From contig JAKCPI010001988.1 in the NCBI GenBank assembly GCA_023213315.1, positions 117,766 through 181,765 on the forward strand: a stretch of DNA of 64,000 nucleotides. The letters are read 5' to 3'. Origin of the DNA: Euborellia annulipes (taxonomy: Eukaryota > Arthropoda > Insecta > Dermaptera > Anisolabididae). Below the pieces are notes generated by a model that was not told the origin of the DNA, made no database searches, and worked only from the letters and a program-made list of their open reading frames with translations. Numbering within the stretch: position 1 is the stretch's first letter; the number at the start of each line of letters is the position of its first letter. Shown here one piece after another: positions 1 through 12,140 of the stretch. Position numbers and translations under genes: made by a program.

Positions 1-650
1 TTTAGACTTGGAGTAAATTTTATTTATTTTTTATGCAAGCGAACCACTAACCCTAATATAAGATGTTAGGTCTCTACCTCTGCTTCTTAATAGTTTATTA
101 TACCGGGTGGTTCTGTAGATAATTCAGAGGGTTGATATTGATTGTACTGTATATGGCCGTAAGGAAGATCAATTTCCATAAGGACTGTCGGCCAGGAACA
201 AATAATTTGCGTATTATCTGTTTATTTTGTAAATATTCCTATCCTATTGAGGTGAAATCTAACTAAAACTAAAACCAACTGGTGTTTGCAAATCGTTGCA
301 CATTCCTATCCAATATGTTAAAGTAATAGATCTCCACAAATAAAAATTAAAAAAATGAATTTTCTATTTTAAACTTTCCACCTTAGCCTCGCATTTGGCC
401 AATGTTAATTTCCTATAGGGATTTGTATGTTAATTTCGATTCAAAAGGGGGAAAGGGGGTCCCCTTTGGAACTTTTTACGCATTTAAAATTTTTTTTTCC
501 AATTATTATGAAATTTTGTATTTATTTACGAATCTATATTGTGTATAAAATGTCTAAATATAGGATTAAAATTTTGAAAAATAACCATAGTTTATTTCAA
601 GCAATCAACATTTAAAATGCAAGTTTGAAACTAAGGTGCTATGGGAAACT
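1..650. other. AT-rich, no feature seen
   Basis: No splice-flanked open frame and no repeat shared with the rest of the window, apart from scattered homopolymers. Confidence 0.5.
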
Positions 651-659
651 AAATGTGAT

Positions 660-740
660 CAGCACGGTGCACAACTTTCTCTTACCGAAGGGTAAGAGAA
701 AGTTGTGTGCTGTGCGCCAGTCACACCAGATTTTTAAAAA
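660..740. repeat. Palindrome A copy
   Basis: CAACTTTCTCTTACCGAAGG, GTAAGAGAAAGTTGTGTGCT, GCGCCAGTCACACCAGATTT; the left arm is shortened. Confidence 0.65.
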
Positions 741-889
741 ATATAAAGGGTACACACTTTTCACTCCTCTCTTACGAAATATGGCAACTACTATTGTGAT
801 ATACGGTATTTTCAAATTATATCAATTAATTAATTCAGTTAAATTATTCAATAAAAAAAAATAAAAAATAGCGGATATCTAGTAAAAAA

Positions 890-1075
890 AAGGTTTGAGG
901 AGGCAATGGCTAAGCCGACTAAGCTGAGGGATACGGAGTCCGAAGTCTCAACACGGCTCGGGTTCGAATTATTCTCAGTCATTAGTGTCAGCCCTGACGC
1001 GTTGTGGTTAATCTGAAGAGTAACTCTTATGAGAATGATACTGGGGTGGGTTCCCGTATCCTTCCTCAGGAGGAA
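890..1075 (+). mobile_element. tRNA-like SINE head (Ser/Leu-like)
   Basis: AATGGCTAAGCCGACTAAGC (A-box-like) and CTCGGGTTCGAATTATTCTC (B box) about 55 bases later, then a unique body ending CCTTCCTCAGGAGGAAGCAT. A real tRNA is unlikely: the acceptor stem does not close. Confidence 0.5.
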
Positions 1076-1084
1076 GCATCTCAA

Positions 1085-1190
1085 ATAGAGTTGGATAATT
1101 TATTGCCTTGAGGTGGAATTGAACTCGAGTTGTCTCCAACTCGGAATTATAAGCTTAACTGCTTTATCCCCTCGGCTAATCACCTCCTCA
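1085..1190 (-). mobile_element. tRNA-like SINE head, minus strand
   Basis: On minus: GGTGATTAGCCGAGGGGATA (A-box-like) and CTCGAGTTCAATTCCACC (B-box-like). Opposite in orientation to 890-1075. Confidence 0.45.
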
Positions 1191-1199
1191 TCTACTTCA

Positions 1200-2870
1200 A
1201 CTATTATATTACTAATAAAATCATTCCTAAGGTGAACGTTTGAGATATTCTGAATCTAACCAATAGATCTATAAAATTCAGCCATCCTAACAAGCTTCTT
1301 TTGGCCTTTTCTTTCTGTCATTTATTTTATCAATCAAATATTATTAGACAACGCTTTTAATTATGAATGAAATCCACCTGTTTAACTATAATAGTCTAAT
1401 AAGTAAATTACACGTTATTCCGAAACAAATAAATACACCCTCCCTTGGATTTAGAACCATTTAGAAAATTAAAGTAGACGTTTATTAATTTAAATGGAAA
1501 TTTTTGAAAAATTTCACTACGATCATACTATTATGTTGACAAAATTTATTGCTAAGACATGTCGTTCATAAATTCATCTCTCTTTGATTTTATCTAATTT
1601 TTATTCATTATAATAATTAATTGTAACGACACGACCTCGCCAGAGAAATTATGATCATCAAAGAGAGGCTAATATTTAAATCAAGTATAATATAATATAT
1701 TAAAAATTATTATTTCTACGTTTATAAGCAGCAATTTGCCTTAAATCTAAAACCTTAGAAACTATAAAAGTTTTCATATTTATATGAAATATTAACATGA
1801 ATAGAAGCGAGGAGTGGTTAGCTCCTTATCTGAAATGGAAATTTGTTGGCATACATTGACATGAATACATTAGCTACTGTTTGAGTCGAGCCTGGCCGTT
1901 ATGAATGCTGCCAAGCTAATCTGATCCAGAACTCGGCGTAGGGATGGATGCACTTTTGATACTAGGGTGGCTTGTAGCCCTACCCATCATCCCACGAAAA
2001 CCCATTCTCAAAGCCACCTGAATAATCTGCTGCTATTCTCGATTTCCTTTTTCTCTTTTTCTATTATTAGCGCAGGTTGATGGAGAAGGTTTTTACGCAT
2101 TCCCTTTATCATGGAAATCCTTTCCTCGTCTTTCTTTTTCTCTCTCCATTTCAAAGAATGGCCGGTATGCTTATATTCTTCTGTTTGTCTTCTAGAGGGT
2201 TTATATTCTTGATCGTAGTACCTTTTGTTATAAAGACACATTCCTTTTTTAATTTTCTCTTTTTTGAATTTTTAACCAATCTTGGAATAATTTATATAGA
2301 AAGTCTACATAAGATATATAATCATCAAACGCACAAAGGACAATTCTATTTGATAATTACCAAGAACGTTACATTTAATTATTCAATATTATTAATTGAA
2401 AAAAAAAAGAAGTTATCGCTAATAAAAATTTTATATTTTCACGAAAAATTAAATAAATAATGAGCTATCCTAGGCGAAAGTCTACAAACCAAATATAAAA
2501 TTATTTTTCAGATATAGGCCTAAATGAAAAAAGATTGATTACAACATTTTTATTTATTTAATCAATTTGTATTGTGAAACAAAACAGAAATGCGGACAGG
2601 GGTTGAATTGATAAAAAATATTTAGGTGAAAGACAAAATAAAAAAAAAAAATTTTCAAAGAAAGAAAAAAATTGAAATATAGTCGCGTGACTAAGCCACT
2701 TACTCTTAAATTTGTCAAAATATAAATAGGAATATGTAATGAAAGATACCACAACTTTTACATCAAAAAGAATAAACAAATGTAATTTTATGTATTTTAT
2801 TTTTATGTATTTTAATCTTAGTGGACTTTGTAACGTAAAGATATGTTAAAATGCAATAGATGAGTCAAAA
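1200..2870. other. AT-rich, no clear feature
   Basis: The frames through 2008-2460 are low-complexity. 1806-1990 has weak tRNA-like segments (AGTGGTTAGCTCC, TTTGAGTCGAGCC) that may be another SINE. Confidence 0.4.
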
Positions 2871-2877
2871 TCCACCG

Positions 2878-3375
2878 GTTGAGACGTTTCAATTTAAATT
2901 TATTGTCTCATAATCAGTCGTTGGTTTGTTATAATGTGACAGAAATAATTATTAAATACATGTACTGTGAAGGACAACAATAAGGCACTTTCTCATGTAA
3001 TTAATTCATTGTTTTTAAAAAACAAACCCCATATAATGTATTTTCATATACCAGGTACTACAGAAATGGCATACAAGTCGCGATTGACCAACCCCTCTTA
3101 AACATATTTTGTATTAGTTTATAAAAAAAGATACAAAATAGGTCTAATTGACTGTAGCTCTGATAAAGTAGAAAGGAAGATAGGTAGGACAGCTAAAAAT
3201 AAAATCTCTGGATGCTTAGTATTAATAAATATTGAGTCGTTTCATATCAAATTCATTGTCTCCTAATCAGATGTTGATTCATTATAAAGTGCCCAGATAT
3301 AATTATTAATAGGCCTAAAAGAGGAGAGAGTGAGGGACAATATTAAAGCTCTTTCTCATGTGATTAATTCATTGT
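2878..3375 (+). repeat. Diverged direct repeat (two ~140-bp units)
   Basis: 2878-3015 and 3232-3375 align: GTTGAGACGTTTCAATTTAA against ATTGAGTCGTTTCATATCAA, then shared TTATTGTCTC, AATAATTATTAA, GGACAA, and CTTTCTCATGTAATTAATTC against CTTTCTCATGTGATTAATTC. About 354 bp period. Confidence 0.65.
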
Positions 3376-3837
3376 TAAAAAAAAAATATGAAAAATTTGT
3401 AATAGAAACTTTTGTTTCAAAATTAAAAGAGAACTCTATCCTCTTTTATAAAAATAATTAAATAAAGATTAATCTTTATTACTAGAAATTTTTTTATTTT
3501 ATTCTTATAGACTTTAGATATTTAGATAAGAAAAATTTACCCAAATTCATATAAAACTTGACTTAAAATAAAAACTCAGTCTCATTTAAAATAAACGCTG
3601 GCCGTACTTGATTCCATGAAGAAAGGATGTTCACAGTCTGGCCTAAGAAGTCGCTTTACTCGTTGACAAGAAATCCCAAGATAAAGCAAGTATCATTGTT
3701 GAACACTGGAGGTCGAATAACACAGATCTAAAAAGAGGAAAAGAAATTTATCAATAATTAATAAAGCAAATAAGTTTGAAAACAAAATAAGTTCCACATT
3801 TAATAAGGTTTATATTTATTTTGCTTTTGCAGAATTC

Positions 3838-3990
3838 TTGCCCCCCTACCGGGGAGGGGGGTGGGGGATCGAACCCAGGATCTCCAGCTTATTCGGAACA
3901 TCGAATATCAATCAGTACACTTTCACAGACCGGATTCTCAGCAACACAAGTAAAAACCCACAATCCCCAAAATATGAGCAATATTTAGCA
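3838..3990 (-). mobile_element. SINE, third type, minus strand
   Basis: On minus: AATAAGCTGGAGATCCTGGG, GGTTCGATCCCCCACCC (B box). Faces away from 4195-4335. Confidence 0.55.
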
Positions 3991-4194
3991 ATTTCATTCC
4001 GAAATGAGAAATCTTTTTTGAAAAATGTTTTCCCTTGTCCGTAGCTTGTTTTATAAGCAGTGCAAATGATACCTCGAACAGCTCTAACACCCAATGTAAA
4101 CAGCAATATTCTTTTTAGAGTGCCCACTCCCCGTATTTACAGTTAATTAATTCGAGACCTATTTATTTCAATCAAATATTGTGTCTCTATTCAG

Positions 4195-4335
4195 ACTAGG
4201 AATAAGCTGGAGATTCCGGGTTTAAATTCCGGATGCCAGAAGACGTTTAGGTCATCAGCAAAGAAAATACCCTCACAAAATTTGTTAAATATTCGTAAAT
4301 ATTCTGTTGTTTAAGTCCGATTCGAGACATTTGAA
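4195..4335 (+). mobile_element. SINE, third type
   Basis: ATAAGCTGGAGATTCCGGGT, TTAAATTCCGGATGCC, AAAATTTGTTAAATATTCGT and AAGTCCGATTCGAGACA. Confidence 0.55.
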
Positions 4336-4339
4336 TATT

Positions 4340-5545
4340 AATATCTGATTGAATTAAATAAGTCTCAATAAGCTCCACAAATTGCACATTTTAAAATAAT
4401 TTATTTTTGAAGCTCTTTTCACTTTTAAAATAAAAATTTGTCGGACCGACTAAGGTCTTCAAATAAAACAATAAGATCAATAAGATAGAAAGAGAAAAGA
4501 AATGTTTGTGAAATTTCTTGTCAACTAAAAAAAAAAAAGTCTCATATATTCCAACTGTCAACTGATTTGTTTGTAAACTTCTTTCGATTGGAATGGTGTC
4601 ATATGGTCTTGATCGAAGACGCCCAGGTGCAAGCTAACACAAAATCATTGCTGTCAGTCACAGTTCGATTTGCATGTCAACCTGATTGAGGGATTCTAAA
4701 CCCCCAAACCTTTCTGAAAATATGGCACCCCCTACATCTTATGGCGGCGTATTCTATTCACGCGTGCCTCACATCACGATGCACCAATAAAAGGGGCGAG
4801 ACTATCGTTTTGTCAATAGCAGAAGAAAATTAAATGTCGAAACTTGTTAGATTTATTGTAGTAATAGTAAAAACCATTCAAACATTAATTCTTATTTTAT
4901 TTGTGTGTATAGCCTACATATGAAAATTCCTTCTAATATTATTATGCTAATATTTATTTTTTAATAATGAAAATATTTTTTATAAGAAGATACTTTGAAT
5001 CTAGTTTTTCAATTTAAGAGATATTATTTTGGTTACTCTAATCAAAAAAATTCTGGTGTGATAATATGACCTCCCGATAGTAGTGAAAACATATGATTTT
5101 TTGATGTATTATAATTCGAGTATGTTTTGTATATAAGCAGAGATATATCATATCTCAAGTTTGTATCAAGACTTAGGGTAGTATTTAATACTTGAAAGTT
5201 GTTTAATATATTACGAGTAGTATTAAAAAATTATCTGCTTGGTCATCTTCAGTACAAAAAGTTAAAAAAATTAAAAAACTGTGAATTTATCAAATCTATG
5301 GGAATCTACCAAATAGAACATCTATAATATAATTATCCTTATAACACAATCTAAATTTAATTAACAACTTGTTCACGTTTTTACTTTCTCTTACCCTATA
5401 TTATTTAAAGTTATAATTTTTTAATTCTTTGTAGATTTTTGTTTTAAAGATGATTAGGTGTGATGGTGGAAATGTCTGAAAATAAAATGATGATAGAGTG
5501 GTCCATCAAGGTTGGTGAATTATTCACCGGATACTTCTTGTATCC
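4340..5545. other. Mostly AT-rich; 4590-4810 more complex
   Basis: 4590-4810 is GC-elevated and unique but has no open frame with splice sites. The rest is AT-rich without recognisable content. Confidence 0.4.
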
Positions 5546-5550
5546 ATATA

Positions 5551-5835
5551 TACAGGGTGATTATAAAAATAAGTATATCTATTTGCAGCTATCGATATAT
5601 TTACTAATTGAGAAAAGGGAAGAAGAATGGAATTTTAAAAAAATTAGTTGCAACAATCTAGCCTGCTTCATTTATTGAAAAATGTTACAGATAATGTGAT
5701 TACGCTTGTTCATGGCACATTAAATTTTAAGTACCCCAAAGTCAAAAATCCCATGGCTTCAGATCAGGGGACCGAGGAGACCACGCCATTCGAAAATACC
5801 GGCTTATTACTCGATATCACAAGAATGAAAAAAAG
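5551..5835 (-). pseudogene. Decayed mariner/IS630-type DDE transposase fragment with 3' terminal repeat
   Basis: Read on the minus strand, about 5830-5740 translates to a recognisable transposase block, RMAWSPRSPDLKPWDF, then a stop where the family has F, then LWG. This matches the very conserved W-PP/PRSPDL-P-DFFLWG segment near the third catalytic acidic residue of mariner-like transposases. Further stops and frame loss follow towards 5600. At 5551-5575 the sequence TACAGGGTGATTATAAAAAT looks like the inward end of a mariner-type terminal inverted repeat, so the relic keeps its 3' end but has lost the N-terminal half and the other terminus. It is dead. Confidence 0.6.
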
Positions 5836-5990
5836 GTTGAAATTTTATATTTTTGTATAATTCTAAGATGTTCATTTTCTCGGTCAACATCTTAGAATAA
5901 AACAAGATAAACTCACCAGTCCCACTCACCAGCATCGTCAATAATAAAATTTTATATTTAAACTATATATCCATATGGAAATTGACAGTA

Positions 5991-6272
5991 AGCTTTTGAA
6001 TAAAATTGGCAAAGAGTAGGTTTACTAGAACTTTATTTGATGTACTTTTTCTGATTTTTTTTTTCATTTTCTCAAAATATTGCCAACGATTTTGGTTAAA
6101 TTCACCAGTCAGTTGTTTTTCAGTTGCTCTTAAAAATGTATTCTATATATATTCTCATATTCCCCAAAATTGTTTGAAACACTCTTTACTTTTGAACCGT
6201 ATATCATAGGAATGATAGAAGAAATGCTTGTCATGATAACAAAATATAAATACAGTATTTTTCTTATAATTG
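5991..6272 (+). mobile_element. Old family B fragment
   Basis: GATGTACTTTTTCTGATTTTT, TCTCAAAATATTGCCAACGA and CATGATAACAAAATATAAAT are degenerate versions of the middle and X-box part. Confidence 0.5.
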
Positions 6273-6951
6273 GTTATAAATTTTTCTCTTGGGATTTAAT
6301 ATACTCTCCATCACTCATTTGAAATAAATAGGGAGTGGGTCTTAATGGCCTTAGATGTCGAAAAAGAGCTTAAAAAACAAATAATATAAATTTATTATCT
6401 GCTACTTAATACTGTAGATGTTGAGAACAAAACATTTAGAGAATATAACATAAGTTTCGAATAAATAAGGTAAATGAAAATTGTGTGCTGTGCCATTAGT
6501 CACACCAGATTTTTTATTACAGGCCTTTTAATATTTTTAATCTTTAATATTCACTATCAAGCAGGCAATAAATTAAAAAAAAAAAAAAGATTTAGATGCA
6601 TTGAAATACCACTTATTTTTTTTTAGTATCTAAATGAATTTCAGATAAAATAAATAAGTCTAATTTATAATACATAAAAATTATTTAATTACCTTGAATG
6701 AATATTCAGGTGTATCTTGATTATTTCACTAATAAAATGAATAACAACAAACATATAACACAATAATTTTTACATTACTCACTAAAGAAATTCGTTTGAC
6801 ATTACTCGACAATAGAAATAATTTGATTAGTTACGGGATGGGCCACAGAAAGGAGGGCGCTGACAACGCTTTATTCATACAAATAGAATAACCACCAAAT
6901 TCAAATCAACAATTAAATTCAAATAAAGAAAATAATTTTAACAATTACAAA

Positions 6952-7170
6952 TTTTTTTTTTAAACACTCACACTTTTTTCCCATTCACACACGCATACAC
7001 ACAGTCTTTTCGGCAACTTAAGCCATTTGGTATCCAAATGGCTTAAATAAATTACAAATTCAATTGGTATAAATAAATGTGCCTGGATAATTTATATCGT
7101 AATAAATTAATGTATGTAGTGTTTAAAGTATATTTGGTCTAAGTTCTCGAAAAGACTAAAAAGAAAAAAA
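6952..7170. mobile_element. Rearranged SINE (two tails facing outward)
   Basis: 6952-7050 is a minus-strand tail and body (CACACAGTCTTTTCGGCAAC, GCCATTTGGTATCCAAATGG); 7070-7170 is a plus-strand body and tail (AATGTGCCTGGATAATTTAT ... CTCGAAAAGACTAAAAAG). Confidence 0.6.
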
Positions 7171-7805
7171 AAATGGTTTCTAAACCTATATAATAATAAG
7201 GGTCTAAATAGCCTCAAATCCCGAAAAATAATTTTTAATAGAATCGTCTTTTGGGAGTTATATTGATGAAGAGATTGTTTGTTCCCTCCCTTTTGGCTGT
7301 CTAATTTACATTTTTAACACAGTCACTTATACATCAAACAAATTTATTATTATACCTCTCTAGCCCAAAAAAAATAACGCTTGTGACAAGTAACAACATC
7401 TTGGTCGATTTTAAAATAAGGATTAATTTCATCTTGTCAATGATAGCTTGTAGCAGATTCTTTCTGACTTAATTAAAGACTGCAGTCAATCGCAAAGATT
7501 TTTGCTTATTCATTTTTTTTTAGAAGCTAGATTTTTCTGACTCAGGGAAACACAAAATATATATATTTTTTTTTTATTTTCTTTTTTTTTGTTTTTGTTT
7601 ATGTTCGAGGATCCTTAATTTTGTTGTGCAATTTTTCACCCATTTTCATTTAGTCTTGCTTATTGCAATTTTCTATAGCTTTAAGAGGTGGGACTAGCCT
7701 AGCCATTAAATTAACTGCTGGAGAAAATATAAAGACAGATTAAAAGAAAAGAATAAATATAAGGAATTTCCGGAGAATAATACACCAGCCTTGATGGACT
7801 ACCAT

Positions 7806-7870
7806 GGACGTAGCTAGGGAGGGTCCAGGGGGGACCCGGCCCCCCTAGAATGCTCTTACCCCCTTCCCCC
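7806..7870 (+). mobile_element. Solo MITE end
   Basis: CATGGACGTAGCTAGGGAGG followed by a C-rich arm, similar to the 43826-43970 family; partner end missing. Confidence 0.4.
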
Positions 7871-8194
7871 ACTGAAAATTCCTTTGATAGTCCAGCGAGA
7901 GTTTTCAAAAGAATAAATATATATCTTAGGTTAAATAACACAAATTCCAGGTTGGAAGAGATGGATTTCTCAGTTAATAGATAAATAAGGAAACAAAATT
8001 TCTCTTAATTTTTTGGCCAACTTCTTGAGCAAGCTATTCGACATCATCAGAGCCTGTAATAAATATATATATATTATTTTTATCATATCATTCACTAAAA
8101 TACACAACAAAAATTAACTATTTTTCAGGTACAGAAAAATTATGTCAATCTTAATAAAAACAAATTCATTTTTTCAATTTTTTTAAATTTTTCT

Positions 8195-8392
8195 CACCTC
8201 AATTTTAGAAGATTCATTATCAAAGCATTATTAATCATTTCGATAAGCAAAATGTTGTTAAAAATTGTTAACATGTAAATATTTTACCACAAGATCTTAT
8301 GGTCTTTAAAAATTATTGGCTTATTGAAATGATTGTGCTTTGTTAATGATAATGCTTTGTTAATGGATCTTCTAAAATTGAGGGGAGAAAAA
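8195..8392. repeat. Inverted repeat next to family B
   Basis: CTCAATTTTAGAAGATTCAT is mirrored by ATGGATCTTCTAAAATTGAG, with a shared TTAATCATTTCGATAAGC/GCTTATTGAAATGATTG inner arm. Confidence 0.65.
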
Positions 8393-8399
8393 TTTAAAA

Positions 8400-8808
8400 A
8401 AATGAGAATATACATTTTAAAGAGAATCTAAAAAATAATTGATTTATGAATTTTAATCAAAATCTTTGGAGCAAATTTGAAAAAATCTAAAAAAAAACTG
8501 AAAAAGTACATCAATAAAGTACTAGTATTCTTTAACCGATTTTGTTCAAAAGCTTCGTGTCTCGTCTCATGGGTGTACCTAATTTAAATATATAATTTCA
8601 ACCTCATAGCTCTTTTCGTTCTTGAGATATTTTGTTCACAGACATACACAGAGACAGACCATGTTGCGAAAACTACTTTTTCGAACTCAGGGGACCTCAA
8701 AACGTATATATCCATCAAAATCTCGACATCGAATCTTTGACATGAATCCAATACTTTCTCACTATTTATATATATTAACATATATATTTAGGTAAGAGAA
8801 AGTAAGAA
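8400..8808 (-). mobile_element. Family B copy, minus strand, without palindrome A
   Basis: Contains the reversed CTAGTATTCTTTAACCGATT block, TTCGTTCTTGAGATATTTTG, GACATCGAAT and the closing hairpin GGTAAGAGAAAGTAAG. Truncated before the X-box region. Confidence 0.65.
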
Positions 8809-9359
8809 AAAATGAAATTTTTAATAAATACTGCCAAAAATATTAATTTTTTTTAGATATTTTATAAAATATTCACACATCTTTATATGGGTCAGTCCAT
8901 ACTAAGTAATCCAAAGGTGGTTGTCCGACCACCACATTTTTGAATTTTTTTTCCTCTTTCGGCTTCTGAGGCCATTTATGGTAATTAAATGTGAATAAAT
9001 TTTTAATTAGGTGAGATTTAAATTACATTTTATTTTTCAGAGTTAAAATTATTAATCCAACAGTCAGGCTAAATGCAGCCAGCTAATATTAATTAAAATG
9101 GACGTCACTGCAATGAATATAAAATAGAGCAAACTGTTTTTAGAAACTTGTTATCCTTGCTTCATTATAGAGACATTCATAATCTATACAAGTCTGGTAT
9201 TTAATTAATTTGATAGTCATGAAGTTGTGTTATTATTTCCTTTTACTTTAATACTACAACTAGTGGTAGAACAAATCAAGCCAAGTTTTTATTGGGAGAA
9301 GCTCCCAACAAGAGATACTCTAGAGACCCTTTCTTCTACTATATCGTTTTGTACAAGTC

Positions 9360-9720
9360 ACGGAACAAGATGAAGATGATGATGGTCTTATGTTAGACTT
9401 TAAGGGGAGTAGAGGAAAATAGCAGAAACTTTACCCATTTGCGTGTCTGTGAATGTAATTGCAAACTTTATCCCGGATAGCGTGTCGCGTGACCTAAATG
9501 TCCTTTTGCCCCATTCTGGAATCCCCCAAAATCTGGGACTCCGATGAAGAAAACTTACTATGCGACGTGATCGTTGCACTTTTGCACCCCCACTGCGTTT
9601 TATCTTTATCTTTCTCTTTCTGGCCAATCAATGATAATTATCTATTCTATTTCAAGCTTCGCTGGTCTCTGTACTCAGATCACGTGGTCTTAGATTATAT
9701 CCTCCCTTCTCTAGAGACCC
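9360..9720 (-). promoter_or_regulatory. Candidate promoter/first-exon block (unique, GC-elevated)
   Basis: Unlike its surroundings this block is complex and GC-elevated. On minus it has an E-box CCACGTGATC (near 9684), GATTGG (inverted CCAAT, near 9627), AGATAAAGATAA, and a donor-like CGCATAGTAAGTTTTC (near 9560). No TATA box is clear. Function is inference. Confidence 0.2.
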
Positions 9721-10081
9721 CTACTCTATACACTATACTCATCCGATCATATCCATTTGGTTCGATTTTTATTATTATTACACCCCATTTTTTTAAAAAT
9801 CTTCTTAAAAATTCTTTTACAAAAAAGATTATTTTAAAATTTACAAAAAAAAAAAAAAAAAAAACCTGAATTATGATAAAGATAAATTCATAAAACCTTA
9901 AACAACTCTATATGAAAATTGAAAGACGAGTCTTTCAATCTTGGCCAGTGCTGATGTTTCGGGCCCATTTAACACAAAAAATACAGCTCAGGCCCCTACT
10001 GCAATTCTATACATCGAATGGTATATGCAAATTTTATGTTATATTTTTGTATGTAGCAATCTAAGCAACCTTAACAATTTA

Positions 10082-10126
10082 TGGTCCTGAAGATGGGAGC
10101 GATGAGTTCCCGAAACGTCAACGATC
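10082..10126 (+). ncRNA. Hammerhead ribozyme motif, locus 1
   Basis: Core CTGAAGA (10087-10093), helix II GGGA...TCCC with an 8-9 base loop, GAAACGTC (10112-10119). Helix III is the minimal ACGU. Helix I is only partly paired (mismatch at the first position). The same subfamily recurs at 27351-27395. Confidence 0.6.
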
Positions 10127-10295
10127 TTTAAAAAGTTTTTTATTTCATGCTGGCTACATTCACCTGTTCTTGTTAATTATCACTCAGCCATCGAATTCTT
10201 CTTTTTGATCTACTTGGCAATCTACATATACAAGTCATGTTTTAAATTTAAACTGGTAAACGTTGCTTCTAACATCCTACTGTAGCACAACCCTT

Positions 10296-10440
10296 ATTAG
10301 GGGTAGTGGTAAAGTGAAGCATACTAATAATCCCGGATAGGCTGAAAATCTCTGGTTCAATTTCCGGGGCGTTTGCACCAACAAATAAACTTACAAAAAT
10401 TGTTAAATATTCCTATGAATTGTCGAGTCTGAATCGAGAA
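10296..10440 (+). mobile_element. tRNA-derived SINE, third head type
   Basis: GGGGTAGTGGTAAAGTGAAG (A box), CTCTGGTTCAATTTCCGGGG (B box), tail AAAATTGTTAAATATTCCTA. Relatives at 3838-3990, 4195-4335 and 10726-10885. Confidence 0.65.
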
Positions 10441-10725
10441 ATATATTGAATGTAAATCTTATTCTTCCCTAGCCTTATTCCCGCAGTGCGGGATCGCCGG
10501 AATGGGTTTTTTCCGACCGCAAGAAACAGAACAGGCCGGCCTATCGCACGGTCTGACGCTTGTTGAAAATATAGAAGGGACAGACATGTAAAACAGGACT
10601 GACAGTCCGGGCAGCTCGTGGTCTCCACCCACGTACCCACAAGATGTTAATATCTTATTCAAATGTATAACTCTTGAAAAATAAATAATCCCGCTACCCC
10701 TAAAGGGATTTTTATGCTTACAGAG

Positions 10726-10885
10726 GGTGTTAGAGCAGATCTAAGATGTCTATCCACCTGGTGCAAAGAGAACCACCCCGATTAAGCTGGAGATCCTAGA
10801 TTTCTTGAATCCCGGAAGTCACGGGACGTTGGCCCACCAACAAATAAAGATACTCCCAAAATTGTTTAAAAAAATAATATTCCCT
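10726..10885 (+). mobile_element. SINE, third type, degraded head
   Basis: ATTAAGCTGGAGATCCTAGA, CTTGAATCCCGGAAGTCACG and CAACAAATAAAGATACTCCC align with 10296-10440 and 4195-4335. Confidence 0.5.
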
Positions 10886-11110
10886 TTTCCAAGTTAGCAA
10901 ACAAATTATAGGGGAAGCACCAAAGCAAGTAGGTGTTTGGAGTGAGTTTATTTCTGGTTATATTTATATTAAAAAATAAAAAAATCCCAATAAAATATTT
11001 TAATGATTTCTTGTGAGACAATCTTAAAAAAAAAAAAAAAAATATTTTTTTTCTTTGCTATCTTAATTATTATAATGTTTTATAAACTTCTCATTTATTT
11101 TTCGCCTTTT

Positions 11111-11117
<7 letters not shown>

Positions 11118-11145
<28 letters not shown>
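11118..11145. repeat. T homopolymer
   Basis: Run of about 27 T following AATTTTAAT-type sequence. Confidence 0.85.
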
Positions 11146-11149
<4 letters not shown>

Positions 11150-11489
11150 AGAAAGAAAGACATCTCAAAGAAATCGACGTTTCCCTTCAGATCGCTAATG
11201 GCATCTCATTAGTATAAATTGAAGGAAATTTCTCATATCGAACATTTATGCAATTTAACATTTGAATGAATTCAATTCACGCTTGTTTAAATAAATTTTT
11301 ACAAAAAAACAAGAATTAAAATTGTAATAAGATATATTATAATTTGTTGACTTTTTTGGCAATGTCAACAAGGAGAGGTTTGCCTGGTCCTCCCCCCTTT
11401 CCACAAAAAAGTTAAAAATAAGGTGTAATTAACCTTAATCAAATAACATTCATGTCGACATTATTTTTATGATAATATATATATATTAA

Positions 11490-11589
11490 CATAGGCGTAG
11501 CCAGAAATTTTTGATGGGGGAGGGTTCAGGATGATTTCTTCCCCCTCTCTGTCAAATATTTTATAAAGACGATCTATTACCCCCCCTCT
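11490..11589 (+). mobile_element. Truncated MITE left end
   Basis: CATAGGCGTAGCCAGAAATT and a G-rich arm, cut off by the element starting at 11590. Confidence 0.4.
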
Positions 11590-11758
11590 CAAGGGCGGAT
11601 ACAGGGGGGGGGGGGGGTAAAGAGGGTAATTACCCCCCCTCCCCCGAGATTTAAAAAAAATGTATTTTTAATGTAAAATTTTAAAAATTAATACTTAAAA
11701 TGGATATGGAGAAAATATACACCAGCGAGTTGCTTTCCACAATTAAAATAATTTATTC

Positions 11759-11800
11759 TGCAAATATTTCGGAATGCCTACGCAATCCATCTTCAGTGCA
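11759..11800 (-). ncRNA. Hammerhead ribozyme motif, locus 2 left arm
   Basis: On minus: TGCA, CTGAAGA, T, GGATTGC...GGCATTCC helix II, GAAATATT, TGCA. Helix I is four perfect pairs (TGCA/TGCA). Helix III is AUAU instead of the usual ACGU, still self-complementary. Confidence 0.7.
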
Positions 11801-12140
11801 TCAAATTACACATATGTGGAGCGTGTGTTAATTATACAATTTTTTGTATGAGAAGCCATTCAACAATTAGGGTGAACTTTTTAATGTGGAAGTCACTGAG
11901 GGAAAAACTATACATGTAAGTATTAAGTATTAAGTTTTAATAAAACTTGCTTGCGCCGAACCGGTCACTGGAAAAAACTGTTTTTTACAAAAAGGGAATC
12001 TGATCAACTGTATAAAAATACTTACATGTATAGTTTTTCCCTCAGTGACTTCCACATTAAAAAGTTCACCCTAATTGTTGAATGGCTTCTCATACAAAAA
12101 ATTGTATAATTAACACACGCTCCACATATGTGTAATTTGA

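Noticed and set aside
890..975. Possible genuine tRNA gene
   Set aside because: Internal promoter boxes are present but the acceptor stem does not pair, so it is a SINE head.
9940..9990. GATGTTTCGGGCCC, a hammerhead-like half on minus
   Set aside because: No CUGANGA core at the right spacing and no helix I.
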